Part shown: piece by piece, positions 1 to 7,832 of the stretch
Numbering within the stretch: the first letter of the stretch is position 1
Layout: the number at the start of each line of letters is the position of its first letter
Source: HGM04593 sp045654885
GTDB lineage: Bacteria; Bacteroidota; Bacteroidia; Bacteroidales; Bacteroidaceae
Direction: 5' to 3'
Assembly (NCBI GenBank): GCA_045654885.1
Contig: JAZOOF010000044.1
Span: forward strand, 1 to 28,637
DNA: 28,637 nucleotides
Notes under the pieces: model-generated
Database searches by the model: none
The model's input: only the letters and a program-made list of their open reading frames with translations
Told to the model about the DNA's origin: nothing
Position numbers and translations under genes: made by a program

Positions 1-1086
1 AATTTCTACACTGGCATAATCGAGGTAGTAGCTCTCGAACCTAGCATCAGCATCCTCGAAAGTGAGCACTCGAAGGTCTAACTCCTCAACCCACTCGCCA
101 ACCATGACATTGAGCTTGATAATTGCACTCTTGCCCTCCTCCGATACTACGGTGATGGCAACAACACCCTCCTTGTCGAAGTGACACTTATCCTTCGTGG
201 GAGCTGTTACAGTAAGGACGTTCTCCGAGTAGTGCGCACGCCAACCCTCGGGGGTGTTAGTCACATAGTCGGCAATATTCTCGGCATCGACCACAAACTC
301 TACGCTTGTGCCATACTCCACTTGAGCAACCTCGGGAGCATCTACGATGATGAACTTGGGAGCACTCTCATCGTAGCGCGCAAGGCGCAACTCTGTGCCA
401 TCCGCCAATGTTATTATCACATAGTCGGTGTGCGAGTCATCCACCTTCGTAAATAGCGAGTCGCCATTTGCGCCGTTGGTACCATTTGAACCATTAGAGC
501 CGTTGGCACCATCCTTACGCTCGGCTACGACACCAGTCGAAACCCATGTCTGGCCACCGTCGGTCGAAATCTCCCACATCTTGGTACTATCGTTGATTCG
601 CACCTGAGGTGCTACAGCATCATTACCAGGAGTACCAGGCTCGCCAGGTGCTCCGTTCTCTCCATTCGCACCATCCTTGCCATTTGCTCTAACGCGCTCG
701 CCATCAACCAATAACCACTCGCCATCGAGGGTCCAGTAGTAGTTACCATCCTCGTCCTGCTTAACAGAGATTACAGGAGCATTAGTGCCATTGGCGCCAT
801 CCTTGCCATTCTTAATCTCGGCAGTGGTACCATCCGAGAATACAATAGTGTATCCCTCTGCGGTAGGAGTCACCGACACAACATAGAGGCTCTTCTGCAG
901 CGCATTGACGATAGTCTGCAGAGCAGCGATATCCTCATTGGTCTTGATTACCGACTCTTCGAGCGTCTCAACTCGATCCTTCACATTCTCAATCTCGGTC
1001 CAGATTGCCTCATCGTCGTAGGAGCATCCCACCATTGCTGTTAGCGTAGCTACTACGCCAAGAGCCAAGCATAATAATCTTCTCAT
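1..1086 (-). CDS. Surface lipoprotein with DUF4988-like N-terminus, partial at left edge
   Basis: The frame is open from the ATG at 1086 to the window edge (362 codons seen), so the C-terminus is missing. The N-terminus is a lipoprotein signal: a short basic start, a hydrophobic stretch and a lipobox ending MVGC with Cys21. A coiled coil follows (about residues 28-62), then a segment with GTTAEIKNGKDGANG that matches the DUF4988 / PL29-lyase N-terminal type common in Bacteroidales. Gly-rich collagen-like runs (NGKDGANGENGAPGEPG; NGSNGSNGTNGANG) separate small beta-rich modules. The last visible residues (FEDADARFESYYLDY) look like the start of a further ligand-binding domain, perhaps DUF4465-like; that part is inference. 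The gene lies behind a cobalamin riboswitch, so a role in B12 capture at the cell surface is plausible. Function is not proven by sequence. Confidence 0.85.
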   Translation of the reverse strand, partial: MRRLLCLALGVVATLTAMVGCSYDDEAIWTEIENVKDRVETLEESVIKTNEDIAALQTIVNALQKSLYVVSVTPTAEGYTIVFSDGTTAEIKNGKDGANGTNAPVISVKQDEDGNYYWTLDGEWLLVDGERVRANGKDGANGENGAPGEPGTPGNDAVAPQVRINDSTKMWEISTDGGQTWVSTGVVAERKDGANGSNGSNGTNGANGDSLFTKVDDSHTDYVIITLADGTELRLARYDESAPKFIIVDAPEVAQVEYGTSVEFVVDAENIADYVTNTPEGWRAHYSENVLTVTAPTKDKCHFDKEGVVAITVVSEEGKSAIIKLNVMVGEWVEELDLRVLTFEDADARFESYYLDYASVEI

Positions 1087-1108
1087 AATGTTGTTGTTAA
1101 AAGGTCAT

Positions 1109-1136
1109 TCTCCGTAAACTTTAACACAACGAGAAG
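1109..1136 (-). promoter_or_regulatory. Hairpin between riboswitch and lipoprotein start, possible expression platform
   Basis: On the minus strand TTCTCGT and ACGGAGAA can pair with one bulged base around a 13-base loop. The hairpin ends about 22 bases before the lipoprotein ATG, where a B12-controlled switch could affect translation. No U-run follows, so a translational effect is more likely than termination. This is a weak, short structure. Confidence 0.35.
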
Positions 1137-1318
1137 GTGCACCGTACCCTACATTTTGACTCTGCTGCGATACTGCTAAGATGCTTGAGATATGCTTTTG
1201 TAGCGATACAATGCCACTACGCCCATACCTTTTGCCCTCTTAAAGCTAAATATGTAATCCTTGAAAACATCAAGTCGCAGACCAGCCCATTCGCCGCAGG
1301 CACAATCTCGTTATAAAC

Positions 1319-1494
1319 GCTTGGCAGGTCTTCTGACTTGTTCTACTCTGCGATGCCTTCCCAAGGATAACATCCTCAGTGACAATATGATGTCGCAGAG
1401 TCTTATTAGAACTCACAGCAGCGGGAACTGTATGGGAATCTCACCCATTTCCCTTTTAATCTCCGTTGGGCAGCGTGCCCAAGAGAACCAATGC
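1319..1494 (-). ncRNA. Cobalamin riboswitch
   Basis: Read on the minus strand the leader contains the hallmark conserved blocks of the cobalamin riboswitch in the right order. These are AAAGGGAA, then GGGTGAGATTCCCATACAG, then TTCCCGCTGCTGTGAG, then CACTGAGGATG with CTTGGGAAGGCAT, and finally GTCAGAAGACCTGCC at 1323-1337, the B12-box end. A promoter lies just upstream so the RNA would begin at about 1494. The next gene on this strand is the lipoprotein starting at 1086, about 230 bases beyond the aptamer. In Bacteroidales such switches usually repress B12 uptake genes when cobalamin is plentiful; that function is from family knowledge. Confidence 0.95.
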
Positions 1495-1499
1495 TGGTG

Positions 1500-1507
1500 C
1501 AAAGATA
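1500..1507 (-). promoter_or_regulatory. Promoter -7 box for the riboswitch transcript
   Basis: The minus strand reads TATCTTTG, a full match to the Bacteroides TAnnTTTG box, placed 6 or so bases before the predicted 5' end of the riboswitch. No TTG at the ideal 19-21 base distance was found (nearest is 26 bases upstream). Confidence 0.7.
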
Positions 1508-1568
1508 CGAAAAAAGTTTTACACTACGGCACACAATCCCCACTTTTTTAGCTCTTATGTACTACATT

Positions 1569-1598
1569 TTGCTAATTAACAATTTATTGTTATCTTTG
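1569..1598 (+). promoter_or_regulatory. Promoter of the prfC-fmt gene run
   Basis: TTG at 1569-1571, 19 bases, then TATCTTTG at 1591-1598 fit the Bacteroides housekeeping promoter. The start of transcription would fall near 1604, giving a leader of about 22 bases before the prfC ATG. Confidence 0.8.
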
Positions 1599-1626
1599 CG
1601 CCCTAAAAACTTAATAGATTGTCACT

Positions 1627-3201
1627 ATGGCACTTATTGACGAGATTACAAAACGACGTACGTTTGCCGTTATCGCACACCCCGATGCCGGTAAGACAAC
1701 ACTTACCGAGAAACTGCTGCTTTTCGGTGGCCAGATTCAGGTTGCCGGTGCCGTCAAGTCCAACAAGATAAAGAAGACCGCGACATCGGACTGGATGGAG
1801 ATTGAGAAACAGCGTGGTATTTCGGTGACAACATCGGTGATGGAGTTTGACTATAACGGATACAAGATAAATATTCTTGATACCCCGGGTCACCAGGACT
1901 TTGCCGAGGATACTTTCCGCACTCTCACTGCTGTCGACAGTGTAATCATTGTGGTGGATAGTGCAAAGGGTGTGGAGACGCAGACACGCAAGCTTATGTC
2001 GGTTTGCCGCATGCGCAATACTCCTGTAATTGTATATGTGAACAAAATGGACCGCGAGGGCCGCGACCCGTTCGAGTTGCTCGATGAACTTGAGAGCGAA
2101 CTGCAGATTGCAGTGCGTCCGCTCAGTTGGCCAATAGACCAGGGTGCTCGCTTCAAAGGTGTGTACAATATATATGAGCAGAAACTCGACCTCTTCACTC
2201 CCAACAAACAGCGTGTGACCGAAAAGGTCGAGGTCGATATCAATAGCGAGGAACTTGACAAGAATATCGGCGAGGATTTGGCATTCAAACTGCGTGCCGA
2301 CCTTGAACTTGTTGAGGGTGTTTATCCCGAGTTCGATGTTCAGGAGTATCTCGATGCAAAGGTGGCACCGGTATTTTTCGGTTCGGCATTGAACAACTTC
2401 GGTGTTCAGGAACTGCTCGACTGTTTTGTGAAGATTGCCCCAAGCCCACGCCCTGTGCAGGCTTTGGAGCGTGTGGTAAACCCCGAGGACTCAAAGTTCA
2501 CAGGCTTCATATTCAAGATTACAGCAAACATTGACCCTAACCACCGCTCTTGTGTGGCATTTTGCAAGGTCTGCTCGGGCAAGTTCTTGCGCAATACTCC
2601 CTATCGCCACATACGTCTTGGCAAGGAGCTGCGCTTCTCTTCGCCCACACAGTTCATGGCACAGCGAAAGAGCACTGTCGAGGAGGCCTATCCCGGTGAT
2701 ATCATCGGTTTGCCCGATACAGGAAACTTCAAGATTGGCGATACGCTCACCGAGGGCGAAATCCTGCACTTCAAGGGGTTGCCAAGCTTCTCGCCCGAGA
2801 TGTTCAAATATATAGAGAATGCCGACCCCATGAAGACAAAACAGCTTGCAAAGGGTATCGACCAGCTTATGGGCGAGGGCGTTGCACAGCTGTTCGTGAA
2901 CCAGCACAATGGCCGCAAACTCATTGGTACGGTTGGCCAGCTGCAGTTCGAGGTTATCCAGTACCGTCTTGAGAACGAGTACAATGCCAAGTGCCGTTGG
3001 GAGCCAGTGAGCCTCTACAAGGCCTGCTGGATTGAGAGTGACGACCCTGCCGAACTGGAGGCTTTCAAGAAACGCAAATACCAGTATATGGCAAAGGATA
3101 TCGAGGGACGCGATGTGTTCCTGGCCGACAGCGGTTATGTGCTGCAGATGGCACAGAATGACTTCAAGTCAATACGTTTCCACTTTACAAGTGAATTCTA
3201 A
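1627..3201 (+). CDS. prfC: Peptide chain release factor 3 (RF3)
   Basis: RF3 is a cytoplasmic translational GTPase that removes RF1/RF2 from the ribosome after termination. The 524-residue length matches the family. GTPase motifs are complete: P-loop HPDAGKTT (18-25), the RF3-typical switch segment TSDWMEIEKQRGISVTT, DTPGHQDF (G3) and NKMD (G4). The C-terminal half carries the RF3 domains, for example LFVNQHNGRKLIGTVGQLQFEV. The ATG follows a strong promoter with a short leader. It is the first gene of a compact plus-strand run; tsaC begins 26 bases after its stop. Confidence 0.97.
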   Translation: MALIDEITKRRTFAVIAHPDAGKTTLTEKLLLFGGQIQVAGAVKSNKIKKTATSDWMEIEKQRGISVTTSVMEFDYNGYKINILDTPGHQDFAEDTFRTLTAVDSVIIVVDSAKGVETQTRKLMSVCRMRNTPVIVYVNKMDREGRDPFELLDELESELQIAVRPLSWPIDQGARFKGVYNIYEQKLDLFTPNKQRVTEKVEVDINSEELDKNIGEDLAFKLRADLELVEGVYPEFDVQEYLDAKVAPVFFGSALNNFGVQELLDCFVKIAPSPRPVQALERVVNPEDSKFTGFIFKITANIDPNHRSCVAFCKVCSGKFLRNTPYRHIRLGKELRFSSPTQFMAQRKSTVEEAYPGDIIGLPDTGNFKIGDTLTEGEILHFKGLPSFSPEMFKYIENADPMKTKQLAKGIDQLMGEGVAQLFVNQHNGRKLIGTVGQLQFEVIQYRLENEYNAKCRWEPVSLYKACWIESDDPAELEAFKKRKYQYMAKDIEGRDVFLADSGYVLQMAQNDFKSIRFHFTSEF

Positions 3202-3227
3202 GAAATTGTTTCTAAAACTCTTTTACT

Positions 3228-3800
3228 ATGGGTACAATTGCCGATGAAGTAAAGAAATGCATCGAGGTGATGCGCGCGGGTGGTGTGATACTTTATCCAA
3301 CAGATACTGTTTGGGGAATAGGCTGTGATGCCACGAATGCCGATGCCGTGAAAAAGGTGTTCGAGATAAAGAGACGTTGCGACAGCAAGGCCATGCTTCT
3401 GCTTGTTGACAGTGCCGACCGCTTGGCGCGTTATGTTGGCAGTGTCCCGGCTGTGGCTTGGGACCTGATAGAACTTAGCGACAAACCGTTGACTATAATA
3501 TACGATGGCGCTCGAAACCTTGCGCCCAATCTCATTGCCGAGGATGGCAGTGTTGGAATAAGGGTGACAAACGAACTGTTCTCAAAGGAATTGTGCTACC
3601 GTTTCCAGAAGGCTGTGGTCTCGACATCGGCCAACATCAGCGGCGAAGAGACCCCAAACAACTTCAGCGAAATAAGCCCCGAGATTATAGATGCCGTTGA
3701 CTATGTTGTAGGTTACAAACAGCTCGAGAAGGGCAAGGCAAAGTCTTCAAGCATCATCAAGCTCACGGAAAACGGAACTGTAACCATCATTAGGCAATGA
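3228..3800 (+). CDS. tsaC: L-threonylcarbamoyladenylate synthase (Sua5/YciO/YrdC family)
   Basis: This enzyme makes threonylcarbamoyl-AMP from threonine, bicarbonate and ATP, the first step of the t6A modification at A37 of ANN-decoding tRNAs. The 190-residue protein is a single YrdC domain without the extra C-terminal Sua5 domain. Visible family signatures are ILYPTDTVWGIGCDA near residues 21-35, FEIKRRCDSKAM with the basic nucleotide-binding residues, and VVSTSANISG near the C-terminal third. Its stop overlaps the start of the chloride-channel gene in an ATGA, which implies translational coupling. Single-domain family members are hard to split between TsaC and YciO types; synthesis of t6A is the likeliest role. 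Confidence 0.9.
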   Translation: MGTIADEVKKCIEVMRAGGVILYPTDTVWGIGCDATNADAVKKVFEIKRRCDSKAMLLLVDSADRLARYVGSVPAVAWDLIELSDKPLTIIYDGARNLAPNLIAEDGSVGIRVTNELFSKELCYRFQKAVVSTSANISGEETPNNFSEISPEIIDAVDYVVGYKQLEKGKAKSSSIIKLTENGTVTIIRQ

Positions 3801-5590
3801 CAGGTGAGAAGAAGGAACCGGACCTCATAGACCGCTTCAACAGTTGGCGTGAGAAACATATTTCGCACAAGCGCTTTGTGCTTGTGTTGAGTTTTGCCGT
3901 GGGTGTGCTTTCTGCTCTTGCTGCCTATGTGCTGCACCATTTGATACACTTTATCCAACATCTGCTGACGGGTGGATTCGATGCGCACACATTCAACTGG
4001 CTCTATCTTGTATATCCTGTAATCGGTATTCTTATAACAGGACTTTTCATACGCAAGGTGGTGCGCGATGACATAAGCCATGGTGTTACAAAGGTACTCT
4101 ATGCCATATCGTGCCGCAAGGGACAGATACGTTCGCACAATACCTGGTCGTCGTTGATTGCCAGTGGAATAACCATCGGTTTCGGTGGTTCGGTTGGAGC
4201 GGAGTCGCCTATTGTGATGACAGGCTCGGCGATAGGCTCGAATCTGGGCCGGCTTTTCAGGATGGAGAAGAAGGTGATGATGCTGCTAATCGGCTGCGGT
4301 GCAGCAGGTGCTGTGTCGGGTATCTTCAAGGCTCCAATTACCGGTCTTGTGTTCGTGATTGAAGTGCTGATGATTGACCTTACAATGTCGTCATTGCTTC
4401 CTCTGCTCATCTCAAGCGTAACGGCAGCCACGCTTTCATACATACTCATGGGTACAGAGACCATGTTCAAGTTCAACATGGCCGAGGCCTTTGACCTTGC
4501 ACGTGTTCCATACGTATTGCTGCTTGGTATAGTGTGCGGCCTTGTTTCGCTCTATTTTACAAAGGTGACAGTCACCATTGAGAAGTTTTTCAAAAGGTTC
4601 CAGAACCCATATGTAAGGCTGCTCATCGGCGGAACAGCATTGAGCGTGCTCATATTTCTTTTCCCCCCGCTTTATGGCGAGGGATATGAGACCATCAAGC
4701 AATTGATTGACGGCTCGTCCGAAACTTCGGAGATGATACTTGAGAAATCGCTCTTCTTTGACCATACTCACCTGTTGCTGCTCTTCATGTTCCTGCTTGT
4801 GGTGTTCAAGGCTTTTGCTTCTACGGTGACAAACTGTGGCGGTGGCTGTGGCGGTATATTTGCTCCAAGCCTTTTCCTTGGTTGCGTAACCGGCTATCTG
4901 TTTGCGAGCCTATGCAACATGACCGGCTTCGGTGTCAAGGTGATTGAGGAGAATTTCGCCCTCTTTGGTATGGCTGCATTGATGTCGGGTGTATTTCACG
5001 CACCACTGACAGGCGTATTCCTCATTGCCGAATTGACTGGCGGTTATGACCTTTTCTTGCCGTTGATGATGGTCTCTGTGTCATCGTTCCTTACTGTAAG
5101 GCTCTTTGACAGCAACAATATCTATGCGGTGCGTCTTGCACAGCGTGGCGAACTCATCACCCATCACAAGGATCAGGCTGTGCTCACAACACTTAAGGTT
5201 GCCGATGTGGTAGAGAAGAACTTCCTGCCTGTCAGTCCCGAGATGGATTTGGGCGCTCTAACGTCGGTGGTGGCAAAGACAAAACGTAACATATTCCCGG
5301 TTCTCAACGCAGCCAAGCGTCTTGTCGGTGTCATATATCTCGATGATGTGAGGCACATAATGTTCCGCCAGGAGCTTTATCACCGTTACAGCGTTGCATC
5401 GCTCATGCGCGAGGTACCCGAGAGATTGAGCATTGAGGAACCCATGGAGGTGGTAATGCGCAAGTTCGAGGAGACAGGGGCATGGAATCTGCCGGTTGAG
5501 GACATTACAGGCGAGTATATCGGCTTCATATCAAAGTCGGCCATATTCACAGCCTACCGTAATACATTGTTGGAATTTACATCTGATTAA
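3797..5590 (+). CDS. CLC-family chloride channel or antiporter with CBS domains
   Basis: This is an inner-membrane CLC protein of 597 residues, about 10 or more membrane helices followed by a cytoplasmic pair of CBS domains (about 450-590). Ion-path motifs are present: GSVGAESP (131-138), with the external gating glutamate at 136, and GGCGGIFAPSLFLG. In the segment equivalent to LFIIEEM of E. coli ClC-ec1, this protein reads VFVIEVL. The internal proton glutamate (E203 in ClC-ec1) is therefore valine, as in animal CLC channels. That hints at a channel-like rather than proton-coupled mechanism, but this is inference. It overlaps tsaC by 4 bases and precedes fmt by 7 bases, an order I recall from other Bacteroidales. 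Confidence 0.93.
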   Translation: MTGEKKEPDLIDRFNSWREKHISHKRFVLVLSFAVGVLSALAAYVLHHLIHFIQHLLTGGFDAHTFNWLYLVYPVIGILITGLFIRKVVRDDISHGVTKVLYAISCRKGQIRSHNTWSSLIASGITIGFGGSVGAESPIVMTGSAIGSNLGRLFRMEKKVMMLLIGCGAAGAVSGIFKAPITGLVFVIEVLMIDLTMSSLLPLLISSVTAATLSYILMGTETMFKFNMAEAFDLARVPYVLLLGIVCGLVSLYFTKVTVTIEKFFKRFQNPYVRLLIGGTALSVLIFLFPPLYGEGYETIKQLIDGSSETSEMILEKSLFFDHTHLLLLFMFLLVVFKAFASTVTNCGGGCGGIFAPSLFLGCVTGYLFASLCNMTGFGVKVIEENFALFGMAALMSGVFHAPLTGVFLIAELTGGYDLFLPLMMVSVSSFLTVRLFDSNNIYAVRLAQRGELITHHKDQAVLTTLKVADVVEKNFLPVSPEMDLGALTSVVAKTKRNIFPVLNAAKRLVGVIYLDDVRHIMFRQELYHRYSVASLMREVPERLSIEEPMEVVMRKFEETGAWNLPVEDITGEYIGFISKSAIFTAYRNTLLEFTSD

Positions 5591-5597
5591 GAAGATT

Positions 5598-6581
5598 ATG
5601 CAGAATTTGAGAATAGTATATTTGGGAACACCCGATTTCGCGGTCGAACCCTTGCGCCGTCTGCTTGAGAAACAGCGCTCTTGTGCAGAGTGTGGCTATG
5701 AGATTGTGGGTGTTGTTACAATGCCCGACAAGATGATTAACAAACGCGGCAACCAGTTGCTCATGAGCCCGGTGAAACAGTATGCCGTTGAGCAGGGATT
5801 GCCTGTGCTGCAGCCCGAATCGCTCAAGGACGAGGTTTTCCAGAGTGCATTGCGTGAGTGGGGTGCCGATTTGCAGATTGTGGTCGCTTTCCGTATGCTC
5901 CCCGAGAGTGTGTGGAACATGCCCCGTCTGGGAACATTCAACCTCCATGCATCGTTGCTCCCGCAGTATCGCGGCGCCGCTCCAATCAACTGGGCAATAA
6001 TAAACGGTGACAAGGAGACCGGTGTCACCACATTCTTCCTTAAACACGAGATTGACACAGGTGATGTCATATACCGCGATGTGGTTGCCATTGACGAGTG
6101 CGACAATGCGGGTACCTTGCACGACAAACTGATGTTGCAGGGTGGCGAAACCGTGTTGCGTACCGTTGAGGCCATTGTCAGCGGTAGCATAACTGCTATT
6201 GCGCAGGATGAGATGACTGTTGGCGAACTGCGCCCGGCACCAAAGATTTTCCGTGATACATGCCACATAAACTGGCAGGACAGTGTGGATGGGGTATATA
6301 ACTTTGTGCGTGGCATGTCGCCTTATCCCGCAGCATGGTGCGAACTTGTCAATGCAAATGATGAAGCTGTGGCACTGAAGGTGTATGCTGTTTCGAGGGA
6401 GTATGCGCAGCATGGCAAGGATGCAGGTACCATTGTCACCAATGGCAAGAACTATATAAAGGTTGCCGTGATGGATGGATATATATCGCTCGACGAGGTG
6501 CAGCTTGCAGGCAAGAAACGCATGCCGGTGGCCGATTTGTTGCGTGGTTTTTCCATTGAAGGCACCAAATGCATCAAGTGA
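5598..6581 (+). CDS. fmt: Methionyl-tRNA formyltransferase
   Basis: Fmt formylates the methionine on initiator tRNA using 10-formyl-tetrahydrofolate. The ATG at 5598 gives 327 residues and the standard start MQNLRIVYLGTPDFAV; an upstream in-frame ATG at 5496 lies inside the previous gene and was not used. Catalytic residues of the formyltransferase fold are visible as N115 and H117 in FNLHASLLPQYRGAAP and D153 in EIDTGD. The C-terminal tRNA-binding domain follows (about 210-327). It is the last gene of the prfC run and is followed by a strong terminator at 6606. Confidence 0.96.
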   Translation: MQNLRIVYLGTPDFAVEPLRRLLEKQRSCAECGYEIVGVVTMPDKMINKRGNQLLMSPVKQYAVEQGLPVLQPESLKDEVFQSALREWGADLQIVVAFRMLPESVWNMPRLGTFNLHASLLPQYRGAAPINWAIINGDKETGVTTFFLKHEIDTGDVIYRDVVAIDECDNAGTLHDKLMLQGGETVLRTVEAIVSGSITAIAQDEMTVGELRPAPKIFRDTCHINWQDSVDGVYNFVRGMSPYPAAWCELVNANDEAVALKVYAVSREYAQHGKDAGTIVTNGKNYIKVAVMDGYISLDEVQLAGKKRMPVADLLRGFSIEGTKCIK

Positions 6582-6605
6582 TTTGAAATCCGGCAAAGCC
6601 ATATG

Positions 6606-6645
6606 ATATTGCGGGGCTGCAACGTATGCGGTCCCGCAATATTTT
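6606..6645 (+). terminator. Terminator after fmt
   Basis: ATATTGCGGG at 6606-6615 pairs perfectly with CCCGCAATAT at 6633-6642 and runs into a short T-run. It lies 25 bases after the fmt stop. Confidence 0.8.
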
Positions 6646-6668
6646 ACAAAAAAGATGTTTTTTGTAAA
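6643..6668. repeat. AT-rich perfect inverted repeat directly after the fmt terminator
   Basis: TTTACAAAAAA at 6643-6653 and TTTTTTGTAAA at 6658-6668 form an 11-base perfect inverted repeat around GATG. It abuts the terminator stem and lies just before the sigma-factor promoter. It may act as a second terminator in either direction or as a protein site. Confidence 0.6.
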
Positions 6669-6672
6669 AATA

Positions 6673-6704
6673 TTTGGATTTGATGCGATAATTTATTTCC
6701 TTTG
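6673..6704 (+). promoter_or_regulatory. Putative promoter of the sigma-factor gene
   Basis: TTTG at 6673-6676, 20 bases, then TTCCTTTG at 6697-6704 match the Bacteroides promoter with one change in the -7 box. The leader would be about 72 bases. Confidence 0.5.
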
Positions 6705-6782
6705 TGCAGTAAATCAATTATAAACCTGTAAAAACCTGTTGCCTATAGAAAAATCTCTACTTCAATTTTAACAGTAGACATA

Positions 6783-7376
6783 ATGGAGAATTTAAAGCAG
6801 ATGGCCGATGATGCATTGGTCACACTTTATTTGGATGGCAATAATTCGGCATTCGACGTTTTGCTGAACCGTCATAAGGACAGGTTATTCAACTACATAT
6901 TTTTTATAGTACGTTCAAAGGAGGTGGCAGAGGACATCTTCCAGGAGACTTTTGTCAAGGCTATCGTGACTTTGCAGCAGGGCCGTTATACCAATGACGG
7001 TAAGTTTGCGGCATGGATAACACGCATTGCACATAACCTTGTTATTGACCAGTTCCGCATTGAGAGGAACGAGAATGCCGTTTCCAATGACGAGGCGGAG
7101 TTTGACCTTCTCAATGATGCACGATTGTCCGAGGGTACGGTGGAGAACCGAATGGTTAATGACCAGGTACTTGCCGATGTACGTATGCTTGTTGATGAAT
7201 TGCCCGATTGCCAGCGCGAGGTTGTCTTCATGCGTTACTATCAGGATTTGTCGTTCAAGGATATTGCCGACATAACAGGTGTGAGCATAAATACCGCTCT
7301 CGGGCGCATGCGCTATGCCATAATGAACATGCGCCGCATTGCTGTGGAGAAGAATGTCTCTCTTGCACTTGAGTAA
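6783..7376 (+). CDS. RNA polymerase sigma factor, ECF-like (sigma-70 family)
   Basis: The 197-residue protein has the two-domain layout of group IV sigma factors. Region 2 spans roughly 22-95 (NRHKDRLFNYIFFIVRSKEVAEDIFQETFVK, split here into its core KDRLFNYIFFIV and EDIFQETF). Region 4 lies in about 135-190, with LPDCQREVVFMRYYQD and the helix-turn-helix SFKDIADITGVSINTALGR. No anti-sigma factor is encoded next to it. The downstream neighbour is a 61-residue protein of unknown role, separated by a 40-base perfect palindrome. The sigma factor would direct polymerase to a stress or housekeeping regulon that cannot be named from sequence. Confidence 0.92.
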   Translation: MENLKQMADDALVTLYLDGNNSAFDVLLNRHKDRLFNYIFFIVRSKEVAEDIFQETFVKAIVTLQQGRYTNDGKFAAWITRIAHNLVIDQFRIERNENAVSNDEAEFDLLNDARLSEGTVENRMVNDQVLADVRMLVDELPDCQREVVFMRYYQDLSFKDIADITGVSINTALGRMRYAIMNMRRIAVEKNVSLALE

Positions 7377-7393
7377 TTGAAACCAGAACATAC

Positions 7394-7433
7394 AGTATAT
7401 CCCGCAAAGAAAATTTTCTTTGCGGGATATACT
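7394..7433. terminator. 40-base perfect palindrome, probable bidirectional terminator
   Basis: AGTATATCCCGCAAAGAAAA (7394-7413) is followed at once by its exact reverse complement (7414-7433) and then ATTTTAT. It starts 17 bases after the sigma-factor stop. A 20-base arm with no mismatch is unusually long for a simple terminator. Confidence 0.75.
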
Positions 7434-7475
7434 ATTTTATGATTCTGTGCGTTTATATAACAGAACAAAACGAAA

Positions 7476-7661
7476 ATGCCTATGGATAAAACTTCTACTC
7501 CTGAATTAATGATTGACGGTTCTGTTATAGGACAGGCTCTTAAAAAAGAGAAATTTCCCAAGCCGAGCATCTCCTCGCTTGAATTCCTCAAGAATTTTGC
7601 AAGGAATTTCAGGGTGCAGCAAGGCATTGATGGTGATATTAGGGAATTGGTTCTCAATTGA
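7476..7661 (+). CDS. Small hypothetical protein, 61 residues
   Basis: No function is recognised. The protein is basic and contains the striking segments MIDGSVIGQALKKEKFPKP and SSLEFLKNFARNFRV, which could form an amphipathic helix. It has no signal peptide or membrane helix. Two near starts are possible, 7476 or 7482; the upstream context ACAAAACGAAA is a typical A-rich Bacteroidales leader. The stop is only 2 bases before a strong GAAA-loop terminator, which supports it being a real gene. It sits between the sigma factor and the TerB-like protein on the same strand, so co-regulation with the sigma factor is possible. Confidence 0.7.
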   Translation: MPMDKTSTPELMIDGSVIGQALKKEKFPKPSISSLEFLKNFARNFRVQQGIDGDIRELVLN

Positions 7662-7663
7662 GG

Positions 7664-7691
7664 AAACAGAGCGGCGAAAGCCGCTCTGTTT
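7664..7691 (+). terminator. Terminator with GAAA tetraloop after the small gene
   Basis: AAACAGAGCGGC (7664-7675), loop GAAA, and GCCGCTCTGTTT (7680-7691) form a perfect 12-base stem, followed by CTTTG. Confidence 0.85.
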
Positions 7692-7832
7692 CTTTGTGGC
7701 ACATTGAACCATATAACGTAGATGCGTGAAAAAAGTTGACAACCTTGTTTCCTGCCGGATTTTTTATTATTATTGCATTCTGGTTTGTCACTTTTTTATT
7801 GGATAAAAACTTCTTAACAGAAAGGGCAGGAG

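Noticed and set aside
181..456. 91-residue plus-strand frame inside the lipoprotein gene
   Set aside because: It is a shadow of the minus-strand lipoprotein, whose frame is open over the full length with clear lipobox and repeats.
1261..1551. 96-residue plus-strand frame over the riboswitch
   Set aside because: The interval is explained by a well-conserved cobalamin riboswitch on the other strand; the frame starts with TTG and has no family traits.
5577..6602. 341-residue minus-strand frame opposite fmt
   Set aside because: Its composition (many His, Cys and Leu) is typical of antisense translation and fmt is unmistakable on the plus strand.
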